Positions 24,540 through 35,765 of a stretch of 64,000 bases of DNA are shown piece by piece. The notes under the pieces are model-generated. The model had not been told where the DNA came from. It searched no databases and saw only the letters and a program-made list of their open reading frames with translations. The position numbers were made by a program, and so were the translations under genes. The number at the start of each line of letters is the position of its first letter. The stretch's first letter is position 1. The stretch is from Anagrus nilaparvatae (taxonomy: Eukaryota > Arthropoda > Insecta > Hymenoptera > Mymaridae), in contig JAKSXM010000132.1 of assembly GCA_022575985.1 (NCBI GenBank), positions 8,494,001 to 8,558,000 on the forward strand, given 5' to 3'.

Positions 24540-24875
24540 CATCACGAATTTGGGGGTCCTGCCCACTAAAAATAGGCTTTTCACCCTTAAATGAGCAAAA
24601 ACTACCTTTAAAAAGGGTATTTTTGATGTATTTAACGTTTTTGCAAATTTAAAGGTGAAGTGACAATTTTTGGTGTACAGAATCTTCAAATTCGTTATTA
24701 CCATTCCAAGTATACACAACTGTATACACAAAATTTGAACGCGCAAATTCATCAAAAATACCCCTTTTTGGTGGACGTTTTTGCTGATTTAAGGGTAAAT
24801 CATGCATTTTTTACATAAATGACCCCGAAATTTGTGATCAGCGACCCAAGAAACCTATAGTAGTCCAAATCTAGT
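24540..24875. repeat. 'GATCAGCGACCC' family member with internal inverted repeat
   Basis: ACCCTTAAATGAGCAAAAAC at about 24588 is mirrored by GTTTTTGCTGATTTAAGGGT near 24777-24797, and ATTTTTGATG by CATCAAAAATACCCC, so the segment folds back on itself. It ends GATCAGCGACCCAAGAAACC at 24837. It is related to 48890-49560 and 3840-4150. Confidence 0.65.
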
Positions 24876-25186
24876 GGTATCCAGCAACTATACAACACTA
24901 AGCCGCGATTTTACTGGGTTAAAGAGTTTTTTGGGCAGATAATAGTCATGGTTTCTGGGAAATTTTTACTGACACCAAATAAAGGTTATGGAAAAAAATG
25001 GAACAAAAAATAAAAAAAAATCTTAATTTTCTATGATTCTTTGGAAATTTTACAACAGACAAAATATCTCGAAAAAATTTAATATATTTCGTAAAATCAA
25101 CAATATAAAGAAAAAAAAAATTTCCTTACTCTAAAATTGTTATGTTTATTACTTTGTTTTTTGAACAGTTTCAGAAATATGGGTAT

Positions 25187-26102
25187 ACTAGCTCGCTTCG
25201 CTCACCTCGGCAACCGCCAAGGGGGCTGCGCCCCCCTGGACCCCTGCAACATGATTTTTCCAGATTGGTTGTCTTACGTTACTCAATATTTTTTATAACA
25301 ACCTTTTTTACCCGAATTATTATCTAAAATTTACTAAATCATAAAAATTACGGACGTTGGAACTCAGGCGGATAATTAGTGATCAGCGATTCAAAGCTTG
25401 ATTACCCTTCCCTTTGATCCGCAAGTGGCAGTTGCTTCCCTCAACTACCAATTCTAGGATTCTCCCTGATAATAGCTGTACAAGTTTCTTTTAGTTACTC
25501 TATTGAGCTACTAAATTAGTAACCGGTAAGAATTACAAATATATAATATTAGTCCTAAACTTTTATAATTTTCGAAAAATGATTGTAACTTTTGACAGAT
25601 CGAACCGATTAACTTGAAAATTTAGGTGAATTCGTAAAAAATATACCCGAATCGAATGAAAATCTTTTCCACATTAAAATTTTTCCTTACTTTTCTGTTT
25701 TTTATAAAAATTAGAAATATATATAATATTAGTCCTAAACTTTTATAATTTTTGAAAAATGATTGTAACTTTTGACAGATTGAACTGATTACCTTGAAAA
25801 TTTAGGTGGATACGTAAAAAATATGCCTGAATCGAATGAAATTCTTTTTGATAAAAAAATTATTCCTCGGTTTTTAGTTTTTTTGATTTTTTTTGAAAAT
25901 TTGATAAAAATTTTTTTCTTGGAAATTTAGTTTTTTCAACATAAAAATTTTTCGTCGTTATCAATCAAAATAAAACCTAGCCTATGTTTTGACCCGTAAC
26001 TTTTGCCGTCTTTTGCCGTAAACCCTATGTCTGTAGCTTTTATCGTTTTCTAGTTTATCGCGTTCGGACATACACACACACATAATTAAAGATTTATATA
26101 TA
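25187..26102 (+). repeat. GC-headed repeat unit 1
   Basis: The unit opens with a GC-rich head (CTAGCTCGCTTCGCTC and GGGGGCTGCGCCCCCCTGGA), which is conspicuous in this AT-rich sequence. It continues to a tail ending in CACACACACA and ATTAAAGATTTATATATATA. A block of about 185 bp, starting near 25532 and again near 25712, is tandemly doubled inside it. Unit 2 follows head-to-tail, and a degenerate inverted copy lies at 36211-36907. There is no ORF with a domain, so this is probably a non-autonomous element of unknown class. Confidence 0.75.
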
Positions 26103-26892
26103 TACTAGCTGCCTCCGGCTCGCTTCGCTCAACCCGGCAGCCACCATGGGGGCTGCGCCCCCCTGGACCCCTGCGACTTTATTTTTCCAAAAATATTTTG
26201 TTTTATGTTACTCAATATTTTGTAAAATAACCCTGTTTTTACCCGAAGTATTATCTAAAATTTACTGGATCATAAAAATTACGGGCATACGAACCCAGAC
26301 TAATAATTAGTGATCAGGAATACAAAGCTTCGCTACCCTTCCATAGGATCCACAAGCAGTCGTTGTGTCCCTCGACTATCCATTCTAGGGTTCTGTTTGA
26401 TGATAAAAGCTGTTCAAGTTTCTTTTAGTTACTATATTCAGTTACTACATCAGTGACTGATAAAAATTAGAAATATATATAATATTAGTCCTAAACTTTT
26501 ATAATTTTCGAAAAATTATTGTATCTTTTGACAGATCGAACCGATCGCCTTGAAAATTTAGGTGGATACGTAAAAAATATACCCGAATCGAATGAAATTC
26601 TTTTTGACAGAAAAATTTTTCCTCGGTTTTTTGTTTTTTTGGTTTTTTTTAAAAATTTGATAAAAATTTTTTTCTTGAAAATTCAGTTTTTTCAACATAA
26701 AAAATTTTTGTCGTTATCAATCGAAACGAAACCTAGCCTATGTTTTGACCCGTAATTTTTGCCATCATTTTCCGTAAACCCCGCGTCTCTACCTTTTATC
26801 GTTTTCTAGTTTATCCATTTCGGACAAACAAACAAACAAACAAACAAACAAACAAACAAACAAACATACAAAATTAAAGATTTATATATATA
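26103..26892 (+). repeat. GC-headed repeat unit 2 with (AAAC)n tail
   Basis: This unit has the same head-to-tail order as unit 1 (head GGGGGCTGCGCCCCCCTGGA near 26147), without the internal doubling. It ends with a (CAAA)n tract at about 26825-26866 and ATTAAAGATTTATATATATA. Simple-sequence tails at the same place in both units suggest that the tail belongs to the element. Confidence 0.75.
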
Positions 26893-26943
26893 TAGGATAG
26901 GATAGGATAGGATAGGATAGGATAGGATAGGATAGGATAGGAT
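26893..26943. repeat. (GATAG)n microsatellite
   Basis: Ten pentanucleotide units of GATAG follow the GC-headed element directly. It may be an expansion of its tail. Confidence 0.9.
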
Positions 26944-27369
26944 GGCGTGAAAATAGGACTTATAAGAATTATTTGCCAAAGGATCCCAGATTCCATAATT
27001 TCCGTTGCTTTCAATTTATTTTTTTTTATATAAATAAAATTTATAAATTTAAATTCTTGATGTTGAAAAATGTCAAATTTAAAATTTTAAAACTCAATCA
27101 ATTGCTCACTGTTAATAGCTTTTAATTTCAAGCAATTATAATATAATTAAGAATTGCAAAGTTTATTGATATAATATTAAGAGGTCTCGCTCGCATTTAG
27201 CTCATTTTTTCTGATAGTATCTTGCTAGAGATAACAAAAATTGAGGGGCTGACGACGCGATTTAAAATCGCTTTTAAATCGCTCTCAAATATTTAAATCT
27301 CTAATATTAAATAAAAATATTTGATTTCTGAGCTAACAATTATTTGCTTTATTTTTTCAATAAATTGCC

Positions 27370-27405
27370 CACGTTTCGAAGACCTTCAGTCTTCATTATC
27401 AAGGC
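27370..27405 (-). ncRNA. Hammerhead-ribozyme-like motif, Penelope remnant
   Basis: On the minus strand the order is TTGATAA, a hairpin stem GAAGAC...GTCTTC, then GAAACGT. This is the same layout as the motif in the Penelope terminal repeats at 45276-45320. The core differs from the classical CUGAUGA at the same two places. It is probably a terminal-repeat relic; no adjoining RT coding is seen. Confidence 0.5.
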
Positions 27406-27479
27406 TTATTAAATATTTTTAAGTAAAGAATATACAATATTCTTCACTTCTTCTGAGTAACGATCTTTGTTTAAAATTT

Positions 27480-27960
27480 AATTTTTTGGCATAAAAATGG
27501 TATCTAGGGGTTTGTGGGGTCAAAAAGATTGAAATTTTAATCCGATTTATCCCCAATTTAACCCTTATTTTTGATCAAAAAATTGGGCAATTTTCGAGAA
27601 AATTTACCAAATATTTTAAATCGCTTTTAAATTATTACTTTAAATGTAGTTTTTTGGCATAAAAATTGTATCTAGGGGTTACCGGGGGCGCAAATATTGA
27701 AAACTTAATCGGATTTAACCTCAAAATTTTCACTACCTTTATTTTAGACCAAAATTGGGCAATTTTAGAGAAAATTTACCAAATACTTTAACTTGCTTTT
27801 AAATTATTGCTTTATATTTAAATTTATGGCATAAAAATTGTATCTAGGGGTTTTCAGGGTTACGAATATTAATAAATTTAATTGGCTTTAACCCTAATTT
27901 AATTCCTACCCTTATTTTTGACTAAATATTGGCCAATTTTCGAAAAAATTTGCCGAATAT
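27480..27960. repeat. ~170-bp tandem repeat, 3 units
   Basis: The phrase GGCATAAAAATTGTATCTAG (G for T at one site in the first unit) begins near 27487, 27657 and 27827. The remainder of each unit carries ATTGGGCAATTTTCGAGAAA and CCAAATA phrases. These match, inverted, elements of the 31380-31980 array. Confidence 0.75.
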
Positions 27961-28039
27961 AGAAGAAATTACTTTATATTTATCTAATGGTTTTCGAGTA
28001 TGCAGAATACGAATCTGCTAACTAAATTCTGGAATTCCA

Positions 28040-28275
28040 ATTTTTGTCCAAAAATTTGGACGTACTCCTTAGGTTATGTCGGTGTAAGGCTTGGCGTGTC
28101 GTTTTATTATATAGACCACTTCCTTAGGTTATGTAAGTGTAAGACTTGGGGTATAGTTTTTTAAATATCATCTTCTTAACCTATATGGCTGTAAGGCTTG
28201 TGGTGTAGTGTTTTCTTCAGATACCTCTTTCTTAGGTTACTTACGTTTAACGCTTGTGGTAATTTTTTTTTACAC
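28040..28275. repeat. ~62-bp tandem repeat, about 4 units
   Basis: Diverged copies of CTTAGGTTATGT...GTGTAAGGCTTGGGGT recur four times. No coding frame is conserved between units. Confidence 0.65.
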
Positions 28276-28389
28276 CACTTCCTTGACTTTGTTAAGTTTT
28301 GGGGATGTAAAGCTTTTTTGTTAAGCTATTGAGTAGAAAGTCTTAAATGTAAACAAACTTAATGAAGAATAATGCCTTAGGTGTCAGAA

Positions 28390-28710
28390 GCTTTTATTTA
28401 TCGCTTGAATTCTTCAACCATGGAATAAAAGTTCCGGGTTCGTTGATAAAAAGGGTTAAAAATATTAAGTATGAACCTGGGTGCCCATCTTGCATGCGTA
28501 TTCTCGTGGGGCAAAAAATTTCGGACGGGTACTTAACTTAAAAAATTGAGATTGTTTTGAATTTTCTCAATTTTTTTTTTCAACCAAGGAATAAAAGTGC
28601 AGAACTTTAGTATGGCCTACAAGCTGATAAAAAGGGTTAAGAATATTCAGTATCAACCTGGATGCCCATCTCGCATGCGTATTCTCGTGGGGCCAAGTTT
28701 CCTTTAGCTT
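28390..28710. repeat. ~180-bp direct duplication
   Basis: Two units share CAACCATGGAATAAAAGT (or a close variant), GATAAAAAGGGTTAA, and CATGCGTATTCTCGTGGGGC (at about 28493 and 28674). A third, partial copy lies near 31131-31215. Confidence 0.75.
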
Positions 28711-29329
28711 TTCCAATTTTCTGCCTTGTCTTGCGATTTTTCCGAAAAAATATGGCCAGATTTGGATCAGGTGGGAAATTTTACTACCTATCTATATACA
28801 GAAAATATTTTTTAGGTTTATTTAGGGCTTTCAGGGAATAAAAAAGAAAAGGGTGGCTGAGAATACAAAAAAAATGAAAATTGGAAAAACAACTGCCAAA
28901 TCGCAACCAGGACACCTAGAGTCTTGAAAACTGAACAATAACCATATTTTTACACAGTGCAATCGTTTTTTTTTTTTTTTTTTTTTTAATTCAAGACATC
29001 GACCTCAGACTTGGGTAAAAGTAGATAAGAATTACCGGTATATGTTTTAAATGTTAATATTAAAAAATAAAAATAATTGAATTTTAATATAATATCTAAA
29101 AACAACATCATACGATGGAAATATTTATTTAAAAATAATATACTTAATTTCGAATTATTGCCTTTCGATTGTTTTATCAATGTATATTTTTCATTATTTA
29201 CCTATAAAAACTATTATATTTAAACAAAATACCCATAAAAAAAAATTAATTATTTTTTATATAATTATTTTTTCATTTATTTATAGATTTGATATGATAA
29301 GTTGATTTATTCAATTTAAAAACTTTTTG
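28711..29329. other. Spacer upstream of the secreted-protein gene
   Basis: This is AT-rich, with a poly-T run of about 22 bases at 28966-28987. I see no gene. Confidence 0.5.
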
Positions 29330-29365
29330 TATAAATTGACAGGCATTTTTAAGTTCTGAACAGTC
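29330..29365 (+). promoter_or_regulatory. TATA box and initiator of the secreted-protein gene
   Basis: TATAAA at 29330-29335 is followed, at the expected distance, by an initiator-like ACAGTC at 29360-29365. If the A at 29362 is +1, the TATA box starts at -32. The start codon lies about 57 nt downstream. The spacing is seen directly; function is inferred. Confidence 0.6.
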
Positions 29366-29418
29366 TTGTTTTAAAAATTTATTAACTAATATATTGGTAA
29401 TTTTTAAAAAATTTCAAT

Positions 29419-30505
29419 ATGAACAAAAAAATTGTTTTAATTATTACTTTATTCTGTTTACTTAATTGCGCTTTTGGTATAGAAGTAAGTATAAAATTTT
29501 AATTAAAGTTAATTATTTTCTGATTTACAAATTTTGAGCTCATAAAATTGCTATAATAAATTACATTTTTTTTTTTTTAATTTTGGTATTTTTTGTAATT
29601 TTAATAGAGATAAGTTTAAACAAAATTCCAGCTTCTGAGTAAAATTTTAAAAACTTTGCTTTAGATTTTATCTAATTTGAAATTATTTAACACATTCGCT
29701 GCGTTATGATATTTTTTCATTAACTAAACAGATGCGTTTGGCAGCCGTGCGTGTTGCTTGTTTTTACCAATTTTTTTTCTTTTGCGAAAAAATAGTATAT
29801 TAAATATCAAACGTATAAAATTTCAGCGCTAGTGTGAGCACTAGCACAATTGCTCAGAAAAGCCAGGCACGAGTGATATGTGTTCACACTAAGGTCTAAA
29901 GCTTTTTGTCCATGGTACTTACAATTTTTTTTGCCTACCTAGGCATACAGTGAGTGCAGAAAATTCCGTAACAAGTTTTACGTTTTAATCGCAGTTTTAA
30001 TTTACAGGTTTTAAAGGTTTCAAATGTACGCGTAAAAAACAATTATGTGTAAAACTCGATGTCTATAAATCAGTTAAGGGATAATTTTCTGATTTTTTTT
30101 TTCTGTTTGTTAAGCAATTACTCAAAGCATTATTTCTTTTAGAAATTATTTATTAACTTTGACTTGAAATTCGATAAATAATTTTTATAATAATTTTTTT
30201 TCTGTTAGAGGGATGTTAAATTTATGATGTTGAGGACTTTATATGGAGACTTCAAAGAGATTTCTCATGAAACTGTTAATATTGAAATTTCAAAGAGGAC
30301 TTCTAATAAAGATCCTAAAAAACAATGGCAAGAAACGAAAATAACGAACGTGCAGTCAACATTCACTAAGTCGTTGGATTTAGGAGATTATGTGGTACGA
30401 GTTCGAAGACCTGGCCCAGGTTATAATATACTTTTAGGACAAGAACACTTCTCGGTAACCACCAAAAATCCTGGTGATATTATTTTAGTTGAGATTAATT
30501 GTTAA
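29419..30505 (+). CDS. Two-exon small secreted protein (120 aa)
   Basis: Exon 1 (29419-29484) encodes 22 residues: a signal peptide with a Lys-rich start, a hydrophobic core (IVLIITLFCLLNCAFG) and likely cleavage after Gly20. The donor GTAAGT at 29485 and the acceptor TTTTTTTTCTGTTAG ending at 30208 define a phase-0 724-nt intron. Exon 2 (30209-30505) stays in frame to a TAA. The mature protein of about 100 residues is basic, rich in predicted beta strands (DLGDYVVRVRRPGPGY, HFSVTT, DIILVEI) and has a single cysteine, the last residue. I do not recognise the family. AATAAA lies at 30535-30540, close to the stop. The intron carries a piece of dispersed repeat A. A secreted role (hemolymph, salivary or venom) is inference only. 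The start was chosen because it gives the signal peptide and follows a good promoter. Confidence 0.75.
29690..30010. repeat. Dispersed repeat 'A', diverged copy inside an intron
   Basis: This intronic segment begins near ACACATTCGCTGCG and includes CAATTGCTCAGAAAAGCCAG, TTTGCCTACCTAGGCATA and GTGCAGAAAATTCCGTAACA. These match, in the same order, the repeats at 18397-18760 and 63690-64000, but with more divergence. Confidence 0.6.
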
Positions 30506-31379
30506 ATTTAAAAAAGATGATCGTATACATTGGAAATAAAAAATTCTATTGTAGCAAGTAGATTCTCTTTTATTAGTGAAAACTACAATGAACTCAATAA
30601 TTAATTAGATATTTTTACTCGGTTAGTTTTCTCAAGCCACGTTATCAATAAATTTAAAACGATCATTTAAAAAAAAAATCATTTTTTATTTAATTCGTAC
30701 AGTCATACAGTGACCAAAATTTTTTTGGCTACAGAAAACAAATAAATGTAAAAATTTTTTAAAATCTTTTTTAAAGTAAATAACCAATTTCTTCTTTTTG
30801 TATATTGTAAGATTTAATATAATTATTTGGAATTTAAAAAAATAATTAATTGCCATTCTTATACAATATTAATCACAGCAATGTTTTTTAGCTAAATGAT
30901 AAATAAAATTACTATAGGATCGTATTTATAAATTTGTACCATTTTTGTTAATTTTACTGATAAAATATATTTAAAATCATTAATTAAATATATTAAAATA
31001 CACTAATAAAATATATTCAAATATTAATTTGATTTTTTTCTTCAAATTTTCAAATTTTTGAAGTATGTATAAAAATTATTTTCAATAAAAATATCACATT
31101 TTAACACTAATTTATAATTAAAAATAATTAACCTGGGTGCCCGTCTTGCATGCGAATTCCCGTGGGGCAAAAAATTTAAGACGAGTGCTTAACTTAAAAA
31201 TTGAGATTTTTTTGAATCTCAATTTTTTGAGTTGCGCTCCCGGCACAAGTATTCAGGTTTAGAGACTTAGAATAATTTCTATTTAAGGACTTTTTTGCGT
31301 TTAGAATCTAAACATCTGATACAGGTGATAATTACAAATTATATAAAATAGCAACGGTTCTAGATACTCCAAAATTTAT
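30506..31379. other. 3' UTR and AT-rich spacer
   Basis: AATAAA at 30535-30540 is the likely poly(A) signal of the secreted-protein gene. The rest is AT-rich. A partial copy of the 28390-28710 unit, with TGCATGCG and CCCGTGGGGCAAAAAATTTA, lies at about 31131-31215. Confidence 0.6.
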
Positions 31380-31985
31380 TAAATAATCTAGAAGATTCGG
31401 CAGATTTTCTCAAAAATTGACCATTTTTTTGTACAATATCTTGGCCAAAAATTGTAATTTTAAAATTTATCTATTAGATTCGGATTCTGCATAGAAAGTA
31501 ATTTCTTCTGTAATCTAGGAGATCCGGCGATCTTTCTCGAAAGTTGGCCAATTTTTGTTTAATTTCATGGCTGAAAATTTGAATTATAAAATTTAGTATT
31601 TAGATTCGGATTCTGCATACTTCGAAAATCCCACAAGATATTTAGAAAGTAAGTTCTTTCATAATCTAGGATATTAGGCAAATTTTCTCGAAAATTGGCC
31701 AATTTTTTGTACAATTATGTGCTCAAAATTTGAATTTCAAAATTTAGTTAGCAGATTCGAATCCTGCATACTCGAATACCCAACAAGATATTTAGAATGT
31801 AATTTCTTCTATAATCCAAGAGATTCGGCAAATTTTCTCAAAAATTGGCCAATTTTTTCTCCAACCTCTTAGCCAAAAATTGAAAATTGAAAATTTAGTT
31901 ATCTGATTCGGATCCTGCATACTCAAAAACCCCACAAGATATACAGAAAGTCTAAAATCTAAGAGATTTGGCAAATTTTATTTGA
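31380..31985. repeat. Tandem repeat, 5 diverged units of ~127-152 bp
   Basis: GATTCGGCAAATTTTCTC-like phrases start near 31394, 31521, 31670, 31822 and 31965. Each is followed by AAATTGGCCAATTTTTT and a GGATTCTGCATACTCGAA-like phrase. The array is related, in inverted orientation, to the 27480-27960 array. Confidence 0.7.
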
Positions 31986-32389
31986 AAAAGCCACAGATTT
32001 TACAGTTAAAAATTGGTTAATTAATAAATAATAATTTTTTATATGGCAAAATCCAAGTTGGAATTGACTATGAAATACCCTGCCAGCTAGGTGGCACTAA
32101 GGTTCCTCAAACAATGAGCTTAATACTTCAATATGCCATAGATATCACAGATAACAAGCATGCAATTATACATACATTTCTCTTAACTTTTAAAAGTTTT
32201 TTTATTGATCAAAAATTTTTAAACAAATTTTCAAAAAATTAATTATCAGATTCGAGATATCGAGTAAAAATCATATTTTTAAATATAAGTACTTTCATGG
32301 AATTAAATGAAGTATTACACCAAAAAAAAAAAAATATTGCAGTTTTTTTAATTTTTTTGTTTTTTTAATTTAAAAAAAAAAATTTAAGT
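31986..32389. repeat. Spacer with an inverted copy of the 155-bp unit
   Basis: ATTATCAGATTCGAGATATC near 32242, then GAGTAAAAA and AAGTACTTTCATGG, match the 20.4-21.6 kb array in the opposite orientation. The preceding bases hold no recognised feature. Confidence 0.6.
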
Positions 32390-32730
32390 AATTCAGAATG
32401 ATTCAGAGTGATTGAGATATTTAAGAATATTTTTCTTAATATTTGCAGCCTTTTTAAGCGATTTCCAGCGGTTGTTTAAGGGTTTTATTCAATGTTAGAA
32501 AATCTAGTTAACGATTTCGAACAGAAAAACTGTGATTCAGACTGATTCAGAGTGATTCAGATCTAGTAAAATATTTTTCTTTCTATTTTCATCCATTTTC
32601 AGCGATTTAAAGAAGTTTTTAAACAAAATTAACGATTTTCTAGGAAAAGTTAAAAAAGACTATGATTCAGAGTGATTCAGAATGATTCAGACCTTTATAT
32701 ATAGTTTTCTTTGCATTTTCAGCCATTTTA
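32390..32730. repeat. TGATTCAGA tandem cluster, ~125-bp period
   Basis: Three diverged units each begin with two or three copies of TGATTCAGAGTGATTCAGA (near 32398, 32531 and 32655) and continue with a TTTTCAGCCATTTTAAGC-like phrase. At 32755-32805 the motif reappears inverted (GAATCACTGAATCACG), so the unit may be part of a foldback. Confidence 0.7.
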
Positions 32731-33322
32731 AGCTATTTCCCGAAAAATAATTTTTGAATCATCATTCATGATTCACTCGTGATTCCGAATCACTGAATCA
32801 CGTCACTAGCCCCCTGCGTTATCATTAGCCAAAAAAAGTTATGGCCAAAAATCCTTTTTTTTCAGCAATTACATAAAATTTTTATAGTTAACCCATTGGG
32901 TCCCTCTATTTCTAAGTGTTATTAAAATTATTCGTACAGTACCGTATGTTTAGATGGTAAGTCAATTAAATGCTGCTGTCAAATTTCAAATTCCGACTTT
33001 TGACAGTAGTCAGATACCCGTCAAACCAGAAGTAAATTATAAAAAAGGTACAAAAATCAAAGATTTGTGTATTTTTGTGTGAATTTTAAATTTTCTAGAA
33101 AATAAAAACATAAAAAATAATTACCTGATAGGGCCAAAAATGGCTGGACATATTTAGGAATAAGTGTTCTGACTTTTCATCAAAGAATTTTTTTTTCAAA
33201 TCCTCAGTCCAGATGGCGCTAAAAAATGGGCATGGAAAAAATTGGAAACAGTTTATTGAACAAATTTTTAAGGCTTTAAGAGACTCATATAAAAAAAATT
33301 TTTTTGCTGAAAAAAAAGCTCG
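32731..33322. other. Non-coding spacer before the foldback array
   Basis: I recognise nothing beyond the inverted GATTCA phrases at its left edge. The minus-strand ORF near 33095-33355 crosses the foldback border and has no domain. Confidence 0.5.
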
Positions 33323-34838
33323 TAGACCTGACGTGGAGCCCCGTTTCGTAGACAAATTTTATCCTTGATAGGTCGATGGAATTTTCCAACGGGTATTTAT
33401 GTTTTTTGGGTCGCTGAACCCGAATATGATATCAGTTTTTACCGAAAATGGTCCAGTTGCCCGCAATAGGCAACTTTTGGTTAATTTTCGGAGATTTTTT
33501 TATTTTCGCAAGGGTTACTTATGTTTTTCGGGTCGCTGAACACGAATATGATATCGGTTTTTACCGAAAATGGTCCAGTTGCCCGCAATAGGCAACTTTT
33601 GGTTAATTTTCGGAGATTTTTTTATTTTCGCAAGGGTTACTTATGTTTTTCGGGTCACTGAACACGAATATGATATCGGTTTTTACCGAAAATGGTCCAG
33701 TTGCCCGCAATAGGCAACTTTTGGTTAATTTTCGGAGATTTTTTTATTTTCGCAAGGGTTACTTATGTTTTTCGGGTCACTGAACACGAATATGATATCG
33801 GTTTTTACCGAAAATGGTCCAGTTGCCCGCAATAGGCAACTTTTGGTTAATTTTCGGAGATTTTTTTATTTTCGCAAGGGTTACTTATGTTTTTCGGGTC
33901 GCTGAACACGAATATGATATCGGTTTTTACCGAAAATGGTACAGTTTCCCACAATAGGCAGCTTTAGATTAATATTCGGGGATGTTTTTATTTACACGAA
34001 GGTTACTTATGTTTTTCGGGTTGCAAAACATGAATATTATATCGGTTTTTACCGAAAATGGTTCAGTTGCCCAAAATAGGAATTTCGAGGTTTTTATTTT
34101 GCGGGTTTTTTAACATTTTCATCTGTTACTTATGTTTTTCGGGTCCCTGAACATGAATATAACATCAGTTTTTACTAAAAATAAGTGCCCACAGTAGGTA
34201 ATTTTAGGCTATTTTTTTTAGATTTTCTAAACATTTTCTATTATTATTTATGTTTTTTGGCTAGTTAAACTGGAAAACAATATCTCTTTTTACCGATTGT
34301 GCGCTTAGACTTGTATTTAATAATTTAATAAGTTTTTCCTATACAACAAAGAATCAATAAAATAATTAGTAAATTGAAAATTAAAAATTAAAACATAAGT
34401 AACCCTCGCGTAAATAAAAACATCCCCGAAAATTAACCTAAAGTTGCTTATTGTGGGCAACTGTACCATTTTTGGTAAAACCCGATATCATATTCGTATT
34501 CAGCGACCCAAAAAACATAACTAGCCCTTGCGAAAATAAAAAAATCTCCAAAAATTAACCAAAAGTTGCCTATTGCGGGCAACTGGACCATTTTCGGTAA
34601 AAACCAATATCATATTCGTGTTCAGCGACCCGAAAAACATAAGTAACCTTTGCGAAAATAAGAAAATCTCCGAAAATTAACCGAAAGTTGCCTATTTCGG
34701 GCAACTGGACCATTTTCGGTAAAAACTGATACCATATTCGGGTTCAGCGACCCAAAAAACATAAATACCCGTTGGAAAATTCCATCGACCTATCAAGGAT
34801 AAAATTTGTCTACGAAACGGGGCTCCACGTCAGGTCTA
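33323..34838. mobile_element. Foldback whose arms contain a 122-bp tandem array
   Basis: The outer arms match as inverted repeats: TAGACCTGACGTGGAGCCCC at 33323, and its complement ending at 34838. The left side holds eight direct units in which GGTCGCTGAA or a variant starts at 33409, 33531, 33653, 33775, 33897, 34019, 34142 and 34259 (steps of 122, 122, 122, 122, 122, 123 and 117). The right side holds three inverted units (CAGCGACC at 34501, 34623 and 34745). Units decay toward the centre and are nearly identical in the middle of the left arm, which suggests recent unequal expansion within one arm. It is non-coding. Confidence 0.9.
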
Positions 34839-35765
34839 TCGGGTATACGGTAAAATATAAATTTAAACATGCTCCATGTTCGTTGTTCGTGAGTTCATAA
34901 AACGGTTAAGAATTACTTAAAAATTTGATAAAAATATGTAAATTTATAACGACAAAAACTTATGTTTGGGAAAAAATCTAAACTTATATTTAGAGTAAAT
35001 TTAGGAAAAGTTAGGTTTAAAACATTTTTAAAAAAATTTTAATAACGATTTTTTTTCAATTTTGTTTAAATTTTGGAGTATTTTTCAAGCAAAGTGTAAA
35101 AGGTGTAAAAGGAAAAGTGGCAACAACAAACTTTAAAAACGTTTTTTTAATTTTTTAAAATTTAGGGTTAGCTTACACCTCCGGGGAGGGGAAGGGGTTG
35201 ATTAGTTTCATAATAGTAAATATACGAAACATTTTTTTTTTTTCAAAAAATTGATTAAAAGACAAAAAGAATAATCTAAAGTCATGCTATTTTGGCGGTA
35301 TTTGAGTTCCGTTAATCCTTTAAAATTATCTCCAAAATCTTTACGAATTCCGCTGACTTTTATCCACACTATCTTTACGAATTCCGCTAATTCTTAAGCC
35401 GATCATCCAATTATTTTCAAGGTATTATTTTTGATAAATATCCTAATCTTCAGGCATATCGAGTTCCGCAAAAAACAAAAAGATATCATTTTTTAAAGTA
35501 AAAGTATAAAATACACATTTTTGGTAAAAAGAAAAAAAACAATATTCCCTCACACTTTAAAACAGACTTGGGACTTTTTTTTTAATGTTAATTTAAATTT
35601 ATTAATAACTATTAATTTTTTATAAACAATTCATTTTTATTGTTTTCTGGTATGTATATTTTATAGTACGTGGAAACATTTTTTACAAAATCGCATCTCG
35701 TTGTAAGACTGTGGTCATATTCAAATTTGTGTAAAAGAATAGCTGCTCTGAAGCCGTTAAAGTTA
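34839..35765. other. Spacer, no gene recognised
   Basis: A phrase TCTTTACGAATTCCGCT occurs twice near 35340 and 35383. Otherwise this is AT-rich non-coding DNA. Confidence 0.5.

Noticed and set aside
33400..34300. Regular 122-bp spacing suggesting a CRISPR-like array
   Set aside because: The whole unit repeats with no unique spacers, and the context is eukaryotic; it is a minisatellite within a foldback.
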